Part shown: positions 34,643-42,980 of the stretch, in pieces | How positions within the stretch are numbered: the stretch's first letter is position 1 | How the letters are laid out: every line of letters starts with the position of its first letter | Source: Chthoniobacterales bacterium | GTDB taxonomy: Bacteria; Verrucomicrobiota; Verrucomicrobiia; Chthoniobacterales; DASVRZ01 | Direction of reading: 5' to 3' | DNA: 64,000 bases | Assembly (NCBI GenBank): GCA_039930045.1 | Contig: JBDSQB010000002.1 | Coordinates: 574,286-638,285 of the forward strand | Program-made: the position numbers and the translations under genes | The notes under the pieces: generated by a model | What the model was told of the DNA's origin: nothing | Seen by the model: only the letters and a program-made list of their open reading frames with translations | Database searches by the model: none

Positions 34643-36011
34643 TCGCTAGTCTTGGTTGAGGGGATCCCAGCAGATCCTCAATTATTTGCGTTGTCATCAA
34701 AACACGCTCCTGCTCACTCAAACAACCTTCTCGCCAGGAAAGGGTGATGGTTAGTTTTTCATTCCGCTCGCTAAAGAAGACACCAGTTCCAGGGGGACGT
34801 CCGAGACAGGGCAAATGCCAGGCGTTTTCAATGCCAGCCCCGGCAAAAGTAGTCATCTCGGGCGCGAATACGCCGGTGTGCGAATAAAAGAAGGAATTGA
34901 TCTCACCCTGGAATTGCCAGCGAACAATTCGCATGAAAAGCCAGGACGGCATTCGCATCATGATCTCGAGCATGGTGGTGAATGATTCATCCAGTTTTTG
35001 ACGCGTCATTTCGGTGAACTGCTTTTTCAACGCCGCTGCGGCCAACTCCATGGAGCTGATGTCCTGGCGCAGGCAGGCGAAGAAAAAGACGCTGACCTGG
35101 TTGTGGAAAAGCGGACCGCGCGCACCGCGTTTTCGAGCTTGGATCGGCACGCCTGAAACATAGCAGCTCGGATCTTTTCCACGGCTTCGGAAGACAGTGG
35201 CATGGGCACGACTCGCGCAGGCGAGGTAGTATGGAAGTGAAAAAAGCGGGCCGCAAAGTTGGTCGGCTCGTGTTCGAACTTTCGCTGAGTCAGATGAATT
35301 CAGCGTCAAAACTTGAAATCGGCACGCGCCCGGTTTCGGTTCTGGTCCGCCCAGGGAATGGACACCCAGGGCGGCCAGTTCATCGAAGCGGACGAGCAAC
35401 GCGTGCGCGTGCTGGCGTTTTTCCGTGAGTGTGGTTTTGGAGCGCGGTGTTTCCTTGTAATCGTAAGCTTCATCCACTCCGTCACACAATTTGCCAAACT
35501 CCGTCAGGAGCAATTCCGCGCCTTTGCCATCAATCACTCGATGCGACCAAGTGAACGCTACCAAGTATCGACCGTCTCGCTTTTCGACGATGTCGAGTCT
35601 TGCATTGAAGGGCAGGCCATCTGCACTGACGGATTGGCTGAGACGGTCTTCCAAGAAGGTGGCGCCGTCTTCGATTTCGGGAACTTTCAATCCCAGCAGG
35701 CCTTCCGATCCGCTCTCGTGCCAGACTCCAAAAGGGAGCGGCGGGCGTTTGTTTTCGGAAACGATTTCCCAGTAGGGCAGCCAGGTTTTCCAATCGCGTC
35801 TCAGTCGCGCAAAAAGCAGCGGGTGCTTTTTTGTGAATCGACTCAAAGTCGAACGCACGCGGATTAAATCCGGGCAGGAAGAAAGCTCAATCACCGACTG
35901 GCTGAAATGCGCGCCTTGGCCCGTTCGGCGCATGAATGCGTCCAGAGCGAGCAGGAAGCAGTCGGCGATTTTTACCGGAATGCGGGTGGTTCCTTCAGCA
36001 GCGGGTGCCAT
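34632..36011 (-). CDS. Free-standing condensation-type acyltransferase
   Basis: 459 aa. HRVIDG at residues 157-162 matches the HxxxDG catalytic motif of the condensation/chloramphenicol-acetyltransferase fold, set after a long beta-strand (VAFTWS). The C-terminal half includes a hydrophobic stretch with RMPSWLFMRIVRWQFQGEIN and an FFYSHTG segment like the DFGWG-like region of these enzymes, although no exact DFGWG is visible. With an ACP 5 bp upstream and two AMP-ligases in the window, the likely reaction is transfer of the carrier-bound acyl group to an amine or alcohol acceptor. WS/DGAT-type wax synthase is an alternative. Confidence 0.7.
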   Translation of the reverse strand: MAPAAEGTTRIPVKIADCFLLALDAFMRRTGQGAHFSQSVIELSSCPDLIRVRSTLSRFTKKHPLLFARLRRDWKTWLPYWEIVSENKRPPLPFGVWHESGSEGLLGLKVPEIEDGATFLEDRLSQSVSADGLPFNARLDIVEKRDGRYLVAFTWSHRVIDGKGAELLLTEFGKLCDGVDEAYDYKETPRSKTTLTEKRQHAHALLVRFDELAALGVHSLGGPEPKPGACRFQVLTLNSSDSAKVRTRADQLCGPLFSLPYYLACASRAHATVFRSRGKDPSCYVSGVPIQARKRGARGPLFHNQVSVFFFACLRQDISSMELAAAALKKQFTEMTRQKLDESFTTMLEIMMRMPSWLFMRIVRWQFQGEINSFFYSHTGVFAPEMTTFAGAGIENAWHLPCLGRPPGTGVFFSERNEKLTITLSWREGCLSEQERVLMTTQIIEDLLGSPQPRLANAV

Positions 36012-36016
36012 GTTGA

Positions 36017-36271
36017 TTATGAGTTGGAAAGCCGCTTTTGCAGCAGTGACGCGAGGTGATGCGTCGTGCTGAAATTCTCCTTCGAGAGATCCGTGTCGGG
36101 CAGCATCACACCATATTTTTCTTCGAGGAGCAGGAGAAGCTGCATGAGCGCCATGGAGTCGAGTCCCGCATCGTAGAGATTGCTTGCTGCGGAAAAGTCT
36201 GGAGTGGTTTCCAGCAATCGTTCCTGAATCAGTAGGACGAGTTCATTTTCTAAAATGAGTAGGTCGGGCAT
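36017..36271 (-). CDS. Acyl carrier protein
   Basis: 84 aa, a four-helix carrier. YDAGLDSMALMQLLLLLEE carries the phosphopantetheine-accepting Ser39 (D-S-M instead of the DSL of fatty-acid AcpP), preceded by a helix and followed by YGVMLPDTDL and a short terminal helix. Less acidic than AcpP. Because it sits between a condensation-type acyltransferase (5 bp downstream) and PlsC (32 bp upstream), it is probably the dedicated carrier for this cluster rather than the housekeeping ACP. Confidence 0.9.
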   Translation of the reverse strand: MPDLLILENELVLLIQERLLETTPDFSAASNLYDAGLDSMALMQLLLLLEEKYGVMLPDTDLSKENFSTTHHLASLLQKRLSNS

Positions 36272-36303
36272 CGCTTGTTAGTAGATTGATCGGGGCTGAA
36301 AAT

Positions 36304-36957
36304 TCACGGCAGAATGGTGTCGGGCAGACGGAAGTGTTCGCGGGCCTCAGCATAAAGCGACTCGAATGAAGCTTTTAGGTCGAGCGCCATGCGCTCGCGC
36401 TGCGCTCGGCGAGGCAGATCGGGAACGGGATGAATCGGATCGCCGTAAATCATCCAAAGTCGGCCACGCAGCATCGGGAGCCAGGGCGGCAAAGTGCTGA
36501 GCTTGTCGGTGCCCAGAATGACGCAGGGCAGCACCGGGCAATTTGTCCGTTGGGAAATAAGGCAGACGCCTTGTTTGATGGGGCCGCCGCGCAGGACGGA
36601 TTCACCGCCCTGTTTGACCTCTCCCTCTGGAAAAATGCCAACGACCTCTCCATTCTTAACCCGTGAAATAGCTGTCTTAATCGCGCTCGTGGCTACGCCC
36701 TGACGATTCACCGGGAAGGCGTCCACGGCCTTCATCAGTCGGGCGCTGAATGGATTTCGATAAAACTCCTTACGCGCCATCCAGGAAATTTTCTGCCCCA
36801 TTTTCACGCTCAAACAGACCGGATCAAGATGGCTCACATGGCTGCAGGCAAGCACGCAGCCGCTGGCATTGAGCGTTTGCTCCAGACGGACGTGTTTGAT
36901 GCGCATTGTCTGGCAAAAAACCACCTGGCTGAAAAATCGGAGAACCCAGTAAAACAT
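36304..36957 (-). CDS. PlsC-type 1-acylglycerol-phosphate acyltransferase-like protein
   Basis: 217 aa. ACSHVSHLDPV holds the catalytic HX4D (His40 ... Asp45), GIFPEGEVKQGG the acceptor-binding FPEG motif, and PVLPCVILGT the following conserved block. The N-terminal hydrophobic segment (YWVLRFFSQVVFC) anchors it to the inner membrane face. In a phospholipid pathway it acylates lysophosphatidate, but its place between an ACP and a deacetylase-like gene suggests it may esterify the cluster's product to a lipid. It abuts the deacetylase-like gene (stop at 36958 on the same strand). Confidence 0.85.
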   Translation of the reverse strand: MFYWVLRFFSQVVFCQTMRIKHVRLEQTLNASGCVLACSHVSHLDPVCLSVKMGQKISWMARKEFYRNPFSARLMKAVDAFPVNRQGVATSAIKTAISRVKNGEVVGIFPEGEVKQGGESVLRGGPIKQGVCLISQRTNCPVLPCVILGTDKLSTLPPWLPMLRGRLWMIYGDPIHPVPDLPRRAQRERMALDLKASFESLYAEAREHFRLPDTILP

Positions 36958-37812
36958 TTAGCCTTGAATCAGTTGTGCGTCGGTCGGAATCACGAAGGAA
37001 AAGCCCCGACGTTGCAGTTCGTCCACCACGCCGAGGATCGCGTCCAGATTCTCTGAGCCGCGCTCGTGCATCAAGATAATATCTCCAGTTCGTACCGCAT
37101 TCACGATTCTCTGGATGACGGAAGCTGTTCGGCAGATCAAGCCGTCGTGAGCGCGGAGTGACCAGGCGATCATGCGCAGTTTGCGAGCGACCAGCATGCG
37201 TTCGAGAAACAGATTTTTAATCCCAAACGGAGAGCGAAACCACATTCCTTCGGCTGAATCGGTCTTGGGCAAAAGCGCGGCGCACGAATCAATTTCCTGC
37301 GCAAGCGCCTGGGGAAACAGGTAAAAAAACGATGCCAGCGGATGCGTCATGGTGTGGTTTGCCAGCGTGTGTCCTGCCCCGGCCACGGATTGCGCAATTT
37401 CAGGATAATTCGCCAGCCGCTGACCGATGACAAAGAAAGTCGCCCGCGCTCCACGTCGGGACAATTCCAATGCAAGTCGGCTCGTTTTTTCGTCAATGGG
37501 GCCGTCGTCTATGGTCAGCCAGAGCTGCTTTCCTTCTGGTCGAAATCGCGTTATCACCGGCACCAGCCAGCCGCACCCCGGTGCCACAAACGCGTAAAAC
37601 ATCAGACCATGCGCGACCATTTCCACCGCGAGCCCCAGCGACGATGCGCCGAAAATGGCCTGCCCGATGGGAAAACCGAGGTTCGTCGCCAGCAGGATCC
37701 AGCGTTTCAAAGGGAGATCAGCAAATGCCACGCGTCTCTCTATCTGCCGCTTCGCTGGAAATAAAGCGTGAAACTTTTCACCACTTCGTCTGATACTCCG
37801 ACGCCCCGCCAT
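36958..37812 (-). CDS. Polysaccharide deacetylase (NodB-like) with membrane N-terminus
   Basis: 284 aa from ATG 37812; the open frame continues to 38070 but that part lies opposite coaX and has no family resemblance. LWLTIDDGPIDEKTSRLALE is motif 1 (two Asp), AGHTLANHTMTHPLAS is motif 2 (HxxxHP metal ligands), MWFRSPFG motif 3 and DIILMHERG motif 5. The first ~90 residues contain hydrophobic stretches (ILLATNLGFPIG, GLMFYAFVAPGCG), so it is probably membrane-tethered. It removes N- or O-acetyl groups from glycans. The start shares a CATG with the divergent coaX start. Confidence 0.85.
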   Translation of the reverse strand: MAGRRSIRRSGEKFHALFPAKRQIERRVAFADLPLKRWILLATNLGFPIGQAIFGASSLGLAVEMVAHGLMFYAFVAPGCGWLVPVITRFRPEGKQLWLTIDDGPIDEKTSRLALELSRRGARATFFVIGQRLANYPEIAQSVAGAGHTLANHTMTHPLASFFYLFPQALAQEIDSCAALLPKTDSAEGMWFRSPFGIKNLFLERMLVARKLRMIAWSLRAHDGLICRTASVIQRIVNAVRTGDIILMHERGSENLDAILGVVDELQRRGFSFVIPTDAQLIQG

Positions 37813-38548
37813 GCCCCAGAGACTTCTTCTCATCGACATTAGCAACTCCTTCACCAAGCTCGCGCTGGCGGATGAAACGCGGCTGTTGCAGCGAAAAAAA
37901 ATCGCCACGAATGCATTGGAAGTAGCCTCACTGTCGAAGCTGGTCGCACGCTGGAAGTTCTCCCGCGTCGTTCTCTGCTCGGTCGTTCCAGCGAAAAATG
38001 CCGTCGTTACCACCACCTTTTCACAACCCATTCTCCAGCTCTCGCACAAGGTCGCGCTTGGCATCGGCATCGATTACCCGCGACCCGCCAGCATCGGGGC
38101 CGACCGGCTCGCCAATGCTGTCGCCGCTGCCGATATCTATGGAGCTCCCGCCGTCGTGGTGGACTTCGGAACAGCCGTCACCTTTGACATCATTTCGTCT
38201 GGAAAAAAATATCTCGGCGGCGTGATTGCGCCCGGACTCGAAGTCATGACCGATTACCTTTACGACCGCACCGCACTCCTGCCGCGCATCGATTTGCTGG
38301 AACCCGTCTCCGCCATCGGACGCACCACGCGCGACGCCATGCTGGCCGGGGCGATCCACGGTTATCGCGGCTTGGTCAAAGAAATTCTCGCCCAGATACG
38401 GATGGAACTCGGCTCAAAAAAACTCCACGTCATTGCGACCGGCGGCTACGCCAATCTCATCGCCGCACGACTTCCCGCCTTGAAAATCGTCAACCCCGAC
38501 CTGACACTCGAGGGCCTTCGCATCATTGCATTGCGCAACCCATTATGA
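37811..38548 (+). CDS. coaX: Type III pantothenate kinase
   Basis: 245 aa. LLIDISNSFTKLAL is the ATP-binding loop (usually DxGNTxxK; here the Gly is Ser), GIGIDYPRPASIGADRLANAVAA the pantothenate-binding region, VDFGTAVTFD the catalytic Asp and GGVIAPG the next conserved block. It performs the first step of CoA synthesis without feedback inhibition by CoA. It supplies the pathway of the CoaB-like protein at 0.4 kb. Translationally coupled to the ROK kinase by ATGA (38545-38548). Confidence 0.93.
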   Translation: MPQRLLLIDISNSFTKLALADETRLLQRKKIATNALEVASLSKLVARWKFSRVVLCSVVPAKNAVVTTTFSQPILQLSHKVALGIGIDYPRPASIGADRLANAVAAADIYGAPAVVVDFGTAVTFDIISSGKKYLGGVIAPGLEVMTDYLYDRTALLPRIDLLEPVSAIGRTTRDAMLAGAIHGYRGLVKEILAQIRMELGSKKLHVIATGGYANLIAARLPALKIVNPDLTLEGLRIIALRNPL

Positions 38549-39462
38549 TCTCACTCGGCATCGACTTCGGCGGCACCAGCGTAAAACCCGGCATCACCGA
38601 CGGAGGGCGCATCGTTGCGTATGGCGCGCCCATCGAAACGCAGAATTTCTCCGGTCCGGCGGCGATCACGGCGGCGATCATTGAAGGCATTTCCGTCATC
38701 CGCCAGAGCCATCCCGAGATCGCCGCCATTGGAATGGGACTCCCTGGAATCGTCGATAGCGTGAACGGCATCGTCCACGAGCTTTCCAACGTGCCCGGCT
38801 GGACCGAAGTGCCTCTGCGGCAGATTATTGCGGACGCCAGTGGATTGCCGACGATCATTGAAAACGACGCCAACGCGATGGCTTACGGGGAGTGGAAATA
38901 CGGCGCGGCCCGAGGCAAATCGCACGTGATTTGCATCACACTCGGCACGGGAGTCGGTGGAGGATTGATTCTGAATGGTCAGCTTTATCGCGGGGCGAAT
39001 CTGGGTGCGGGTGAAATCGGCCACATGCACTACGATCCGCAGGGGCCGGCGGCAATTTACGGCAATACCGGCGCGATTGAAAAAATCGTCGGCAACCGGG
39101 AGATTGTCGCCCGCATGGAGGCGATTTATGGCGACGCGTTTCCCGATGCCTCGCCGGCAAAACTGACAGAACTCGCCAACTCTGGCGATACCCGCGCACA
39201 GGCGCTCTGGCACGAGATCGGCACCGAAATCGGTGTCGTTCTAAGCGACGTCGTCTGGCTGCTCAACCCGGATGCCATTGTCATCGGCGGTGGCGTGGCA
39301 AAGGCGGGCGAACTCATTTTTGCTCCGATCCGCCAGGCAATTGCCGGGCGCACCGGAGTCGTCTTCCATCATAATCTGACGATTGTTCCGGCGGCTTTGG
39401 GCCATGACGCGGGCATCATCGGCTGCGCGGCGCTGGCGGTGGATTCCATCGCGTTGGCTTAA
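38545..39462 (+). CDS. ROK-family sugar kinase lacking the zinc cysteines
   Basis: 305 aa. ISLGIDFGGTSVKPGI is the ATP-binding phosphate-1 motif; GMGLPGIVD and NDANAMAYGEWKYGAARG (catalytic Asp in ENDA) and ITLGTGVGGGLILNG the sugar/ATP region; NLGAGEIGHMHYDPQGP contains the zinc-ligand His. The following stretch, where ROK proteins normally have CxCGxxGCxE, reads AAIYGNTGAIEKIVG: no cysteines remain. It is probably a glucokinase or other hexokinase, though zinc-free. Overlaps coaX upstream; its stop is shared (TTAA) with the convergent lactonase. Confidence 0.88.
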   Translation: MISLGIDFGGTSVKPGITDGGRIVAYGAPIETQNFSGPAAITAAIIEGISVIRQSHPEIAAIGMGLPGIVDSVNGIVHELSNVPGWTEVPLRQIIADASGLPTIIENDANAMAYGEWKYGAARGKSHVICITLGTGVGGGLILNGQLYRGANLGAGEIGHMHYDPQGPAAIYGNTGAIEKIVGNREIVARMEAIYGDAFPDASPAKLTELANSGDTRAQALWHEIGTEIGVVLSDVVWLLNPDAIVIGGGVAKAGELIFAPIRQAIAGRTGVVFHHNLTIVPAALGHDAGIIGCAALAVDSIALA

Positions 39463-40547
39463 GGCGCGAAGATCGCGCAGACCGGGCCGGGGACTTCGAT
39501 GGCGTGTTCGGGGGGCTGGATTTTTCCCGTCGCCGGATCGATGGAACAGACGGCTGCGCGGTGGTCGCGCTGACCGGCAGCGATCAGCCATCGTCCATCA
39601 GGAGAGAGGGAGAAATGACGCGGGCCTTGCACCGGAGATGGAATGTTTTGGAGAAGCGTGAGCAAGCCGTCCGGCGCAATGGCGAAGCTGGAAAAGCTGC
39701 TGTAGCCGCGCGTGGACAGATAGAGAAATTTCCCGTTGGGATGAACAACGACTTCAGCGGTGTCAGCGTTAGATGGGACTTCCATTCCACTCGGAAACGC
39801 GGCGGTGGTGGGGCCGGTTTGCAGCGTGCCGGTGTCGGCATCGCGCTGGAGCAGGGTGACGCCGAGGCCCATCTCGCCATTGACGTAGATTCGGTTGCCA
39901 GCAAAGGCGAGGTGGCGCGGTCCACTGCCGGGCGGCAAGGTGCCGGGTTCCAGTGGAATCAAAGTCGCATCGTCGGCGTTCAGGCGATAAATCCAGACTC
40001 TGTCGGTGCCGAGGTCGGTGACGTAAACGAATTTTTCCGCCGGGTCGCAGTAGATTCCGTGGGCGTGCGGGCTGGTTTGACGCTTCGGATTCGGACCCGA
40101 GCCGGTGAGTTGGATAAACGCAGAGCGAGCGCCGATGGAGCCATCTTTTTCGAGGGGAAATGCCGCCAGGCTGCCGCTGGAATAATTTGCCGCGAAGAGC
40201 ACGCGACCGCTCGGGGAAATGGAGACGTGACATGGGCCTTCGCCGCCAGTGGATTGCTCGTTGAGTCGGGTAAGGGAGCCGTCGGAGCCTACACTCCAAG
40301 AGACGACGGCACCGGTTTTTCCCTCGGAAACCGAGTAGAGGTGGTCGTCCTTGATTGCGATGAAACTCGGATTGTCGGCGGTGGCGACGCGCTTCGGCGG
40401 CTGGAGCGCGCCGGTTTCCGTGTTGAGCGCGCTCAGGAAAATACCCGCAGGCGAGGCGGGCGTTTTCTCGCAGCCAAGATAGATGCGCAACTCGGCTGCG
40501 TCGGAAAAAGAGGCGAGTGACATAAGAATGATGACCCAGAAACGCAT
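39459..40547 (-). CDS. Secreted lactonase-family (6-phosphogluconolactonase-like) beta-propeller
   Basis: 362 aa. A signal peptide (MRFWVIILMSLASFSDA) is followed by a seven-bladed propeller of the PF10282 family: GGEGPCHVSISPSGRVLFAA, SPHAHGIYCDPAEKFVYVTDLG, GSGPRHLAFAG and GPRHFSLSPDGRWLIAAGQ are the repeated H-x-SPxG strands, with His/Arg residues of the active site. Cytoplasmic relatives hydrolyse 6-phosphogluconolactone, but with a signal peptide this one acts in the periplasm on another sugar lactone. Third gene of the fucose-type operon (37 bp after the aldolase). Confidence 0.85.
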   Translation of the reverse strand: MRFWVIILMSLASFSDAAELRIYLGCEKTPASPAGIFLSALNTETGALQPPKRVATADNPSFIAIKDDHLYSVSEGKTGAVVSWSVGSDGSLTRLNEQSTGGEGPCHVSISPSGRVLFAANYSSGSLAAFPLEKDGSIGARSAFIQLTGSGPNPKRQTSPHAHGIYCDPAEKFVYVTDLGTDRVWIYRLNADDATLIPLEPGTLPPGSGPRHLAFAGNRIYVNGEMGLGVTLLQRDADTGTLQTGPTTAAFPSGMEVPSNADTAEVVVHPNGKFLYLSTRGYSSFSSFAIAPDGLLTLLQNIPSPVQGPRHFSLSPDGRWLIAAGQRDHRAAVCSIDPATGKIQPPEHAIEVPGPVCAIFAP

Positions 40548-40584
40548 CGAACTCGCCTTTGGTTGGCCGAAAACGGACGGCGAC

Positions 40585-41343
40585 TCAGAGGTTCAACTGC
40601 TTCTGGCGATAGTGCTCGTCGATGCGGTTGGCGATGCGGTGGACGTTTTCCGGGGTGAGGGAAACAGGGCCGCCCATGGTGGCTGCTCCGACGAAGATTT
40701 TGGCGGATTTTTCGAGCATGAGCATGGCGGCCTCGGCGGCTTGCGGGCTGGGTCCGATAGTAATCGCGCCGTGGTTTTGCAGGAGGATGACGCGGGGTGG
40801 CAGGCCGTGTTTTTGGAGAAAGGCATCGGTTTTTTCTCGAATGGTGCGGGCGAGCACGGTGCCGGGGTCGGTGTAGGGAACGAGGACGGATTCGCTGCCG
40901 CAACAGACGATTTCATCGGGGAAAAGGCGGGTGGTGGCGAAGCGCTCGGCGTGGGGCGAGCAGAGGATTTGGTTGACCGTGATCGGGTGGGTGTGGGCGA
41001 CGTAGCGGATGCCGGGGAGGGTGAGCAGATAGCCGTGGAAGACGCATTCGACGCTGGGTTTTTTGGCGGTGGCATCGACGCGGCAATCGAGCAGGCGCTC
41101 CTCGATTTGCTCGTCGCTGAGGGTGGTTTCCTCGAGAAGTTGGAGGATGCGGCTGGTGGAGCACTCGACCAAGCCAGCGTCGCTGAGGGTGGCCAGATTG
41201 GTGCCGCTGGCTTTGACCCAAAAGGAGTCGTCGCTGATTTTTCCAGAGGTGTTGCCTTCGCCGAGGATGGCGAGTCCGCGTGAGTCGAGCCCGACGGCGT
41301 GGGACAAACCGAGGACGGCGTCTTTGATGTCGTTTTTGGTCAT
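40585..41343 (-). CDS. Class II aldolase/adducin family (fuculose-phosphate aldolase-like)
   Basis: 252 aa from ATG 41343; the open frame runs further upstream but that part is antisense-like filler over the isomerase gene. RGLAILGEGNTSGKISDDSF is the substrate-phosphate/GxGN motif, GIRYVAHTHPITVN gives the HxH zinc pair, and LLQNHGAITIG the third His region. These are the features of L-fuculose-1-P or L-rhamnulose-1-P aldolases, splitting the phosphate to dihydroxyacetone-P and lactaldehyde. It starts 11 bp after the isomerase, consistent with a fucose-type pathway, but the matching kinase is not adjacent. Confidence 0.85.
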   Translation of the reverse strand: MTKNDIKDAVLGLSHAVGLDSRGLAILGEGNTSGKISDDSFWVKASGTNLATLSDAGLVECSTSRILQLLEETTLSDEQIEERLLDCRVDATAKKPSVECVFHGYLLTLPGIRYVAHTHPITVNQILCSPHAERFATTRLFPDEIVCCGSESVLVPYTDPGTVLARTIREKTDAFLQKHGLPPRVILLQNHGAITIGPSPQAAEAAMLMLEKSAKIFVGAATMGGPVSLTPENVHRIANRIDEHYRQKQLNL

Positions 41344-41354
41344 GGGAGTTCCAA

Positions 41355-42980
41355 TCAAATGTCGCCGCAGTAGGCGACTTCGAGGCCGAGTTCGTGCATT
41401 GCGGAGGCTTTGGCGTGGAGGCCTTTGATCGCGCCTTTTTTGTCGGGCGCATAGACGACTTGAATGTGATTGGACTGGTGGCGCGCCATCATTTGGTCGC
41501 GGGTGATGCCTTTCAAAACCGTGTGCATGATCGGCCATTGCGACGTGGTGAGCTTCCAACGGTCCTGCGTTTCCTCGGGTGGCAAGGTGACGACCTCCGC
41601 GAGGCCGGTGTCGTATTTGAGTTTTCCATCGGCCACGAAGACGCGGCTCCAGACGATCCAGCCGGGTTTGCTGATGCCTTTGACCGTCCCGCCGCCGAGA
41701 CGGAAATACATAGAGGGCTGGCGTTCGCTGCTCGTGCCGCTCCAGCCGCCGACGAAATGCTCGGGCGGTGCCGCTCCGGAAATGAGAAAGACCCAGACGT
41801 AGGCGTTGAGGTCTTTTCTGCCGGGTCCGGTGTATTGGCGGCCCCAACGGATGTCGTGCAGGGTGTTTTCCGCCGGGAAACCGAGTTCACGCCAGAGCTT
41901 GTAAGTGATGAGCCCGTCGAGGCCGGCGCATTCGTCCACCTCGTTGAAATGCGGGAGCGCCTCGCCGGGGTAGAGTTCGATCTTGGTCCCCTCGCGGAAA
42001 ACGGGCGGACGCTCTCGGTTGTTTAGCGTGCCCTCGACGAGATCGGAGGCGGGGGCGAGGTCCTTGAGGCCCTGCTGATATTGGATGCCGATGGTGTCGC
42101 AGCCAAATTCGTCGGCGATGCGCATGGCGGCGATATACATTTTGCACTGCTGCAGGACTTGTTTCTCGGTGAGGTCGGTTTCCTCATTTTTGCCGAACTG
42201 GAATTTCACTCCTTTTTTGACGTACCACAGATAGACTTTCCGCGCTTCATCGTCGGTGACAGTGAGCATTTTCGCATACAGCGCCGACTGGCTGAGGCGC
42301 TCCTTAAAGACGCCGGTCTGGTGGAGCAATTCGTCGGGAATAATGGCGTTGTACATGCCCATGCAGCCCTCGTCGAAGATGCCCATGATGGCTTTTTCGT
42401 GCTGGAGGCGTTCGGCGAATTTCTTGCCAATCTTTTTCGCGCCCTCAGGAATGGTCGCCTTGTGATAGCTCGTCACGTGGTCGGTGTGATGCTTGACGTG
42501 GCCTTTTTTCAGCCATTGGCGCAGGCCGTGGAGGAAAAATTCGTCGTCAAAGTTCTCGCTCCAGAGCGTGCTGTATTTCACACCAGCCTTTGTCAGCGAG
42601 CCGTTGAGATTGAGCATTCCGACGAGTCCGGGCCAGGTGCCGCTCCAGTTGGCGAGAGTCAAAATCGGTCCCTTGTGCGTGAGCAGACCGTGCAAAATAT
42701 GGTGCGAATATTGCCAGACCGCCTCGGCAACGATCAGCGGGGCCTCCTTTGGAATGTGGCGAAAGACCTCCATGCCGTATTTCTGGCTGTCGATGAAGCC
42801 GTGGCCTTTTTCGGGATCAAAATCGTGCGCACGTAGGACGACATGACCCTCGTTTTCTACTGCGGAAATGATCTGCGCCTCCATCGCGGCCTGGGCGGCC
42901 TGGCATTTTTGGTTGGCGGAGGTGCGCAGGTCACCGTTGGCGAGGAGATAGATCGTGGTGGGCAGGGGATGCTTTTTCAT
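41355..42980 (-). CDS. L-fucose isomerase-type enzyme
   Basis: 541 aa. GIFDEGCMGMYNAIIPDELL carries the metal-binding Glu and CDTIGIQYQQG the following acidic core typical of the fucose/arabinose isomerase fold; HFNEVDECAGLDGLIT is the second metal-ligand block and MARHQSNHIQVVYAPD the C-terminal His segment. It fits L-fucose isomerase relatives (FucI, ~590 aa), slightly shorter. Likely reaction: aldose to ketose isomerisation of L-fucose, D-arabinose or a related sugar. First gene of the operon with the aldolase (11 bp) and lactonase. Confidence 0.82.
   Translation of the reverse strand: MKKHPLPTTIYLLANGDLRTSANQKCQAAQAAMEAQIISAVENEGHVVLRAHDFDPEKGHGFIDSQKYGMEVFRHIPKEAPLIVAEAVWQYSHHILHGLLTHKGPILTLANWSGTWPGLVGMLNLNGSLTKAGVKYSTLWSENFDDEFFLHGLRQWLKKGHVKHHTDHVTSYHKATIPEGAKKIGKKFAERLQHEKAIMGIFDEGCMGMYNAIIPDELLHQTGVFKERLSQSALYAKMLTVTDDEARKVYLWYVKKGVKFQFGKNEETDLTEKQVLQQCKMYIAAMRIADEFGCDTIGIQYQQGLKDLAPASDLVEGTLNNRERPPVFREGTKIELYPGEALPHFNEVDECAGLDGLITYKLWRELGFPAENTLHDIRWGRQYTGPGRKDLNAYVWVFLISGAAPPEHFVGGWSGTSSERQPSMYFRLGGGTVKGISKPGWIVWSRVFVADGKLKYDTGLAEVVTLPPEETQDRWKLTTSQWPIMHTVLKGITRDQMMARHQSNHIQVVYAPDKKGAIKGLHAKASAMHELGLEVAYCGDI

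Noticed and set aside
37813-38070. Upstream extension of the deacetylase-like gene
   Set aside because: It runs opposite the coaX coding sequence and has no resemblance to the family.
41344-41847. Upstream extension of the class II aldolase to 420 codons
   Set aside because: The extra 168 residues are Arg/His-rich, lie opposite in frame to the isomerase gene and resemble nothing; the ATG at 41343 starts the known fold.
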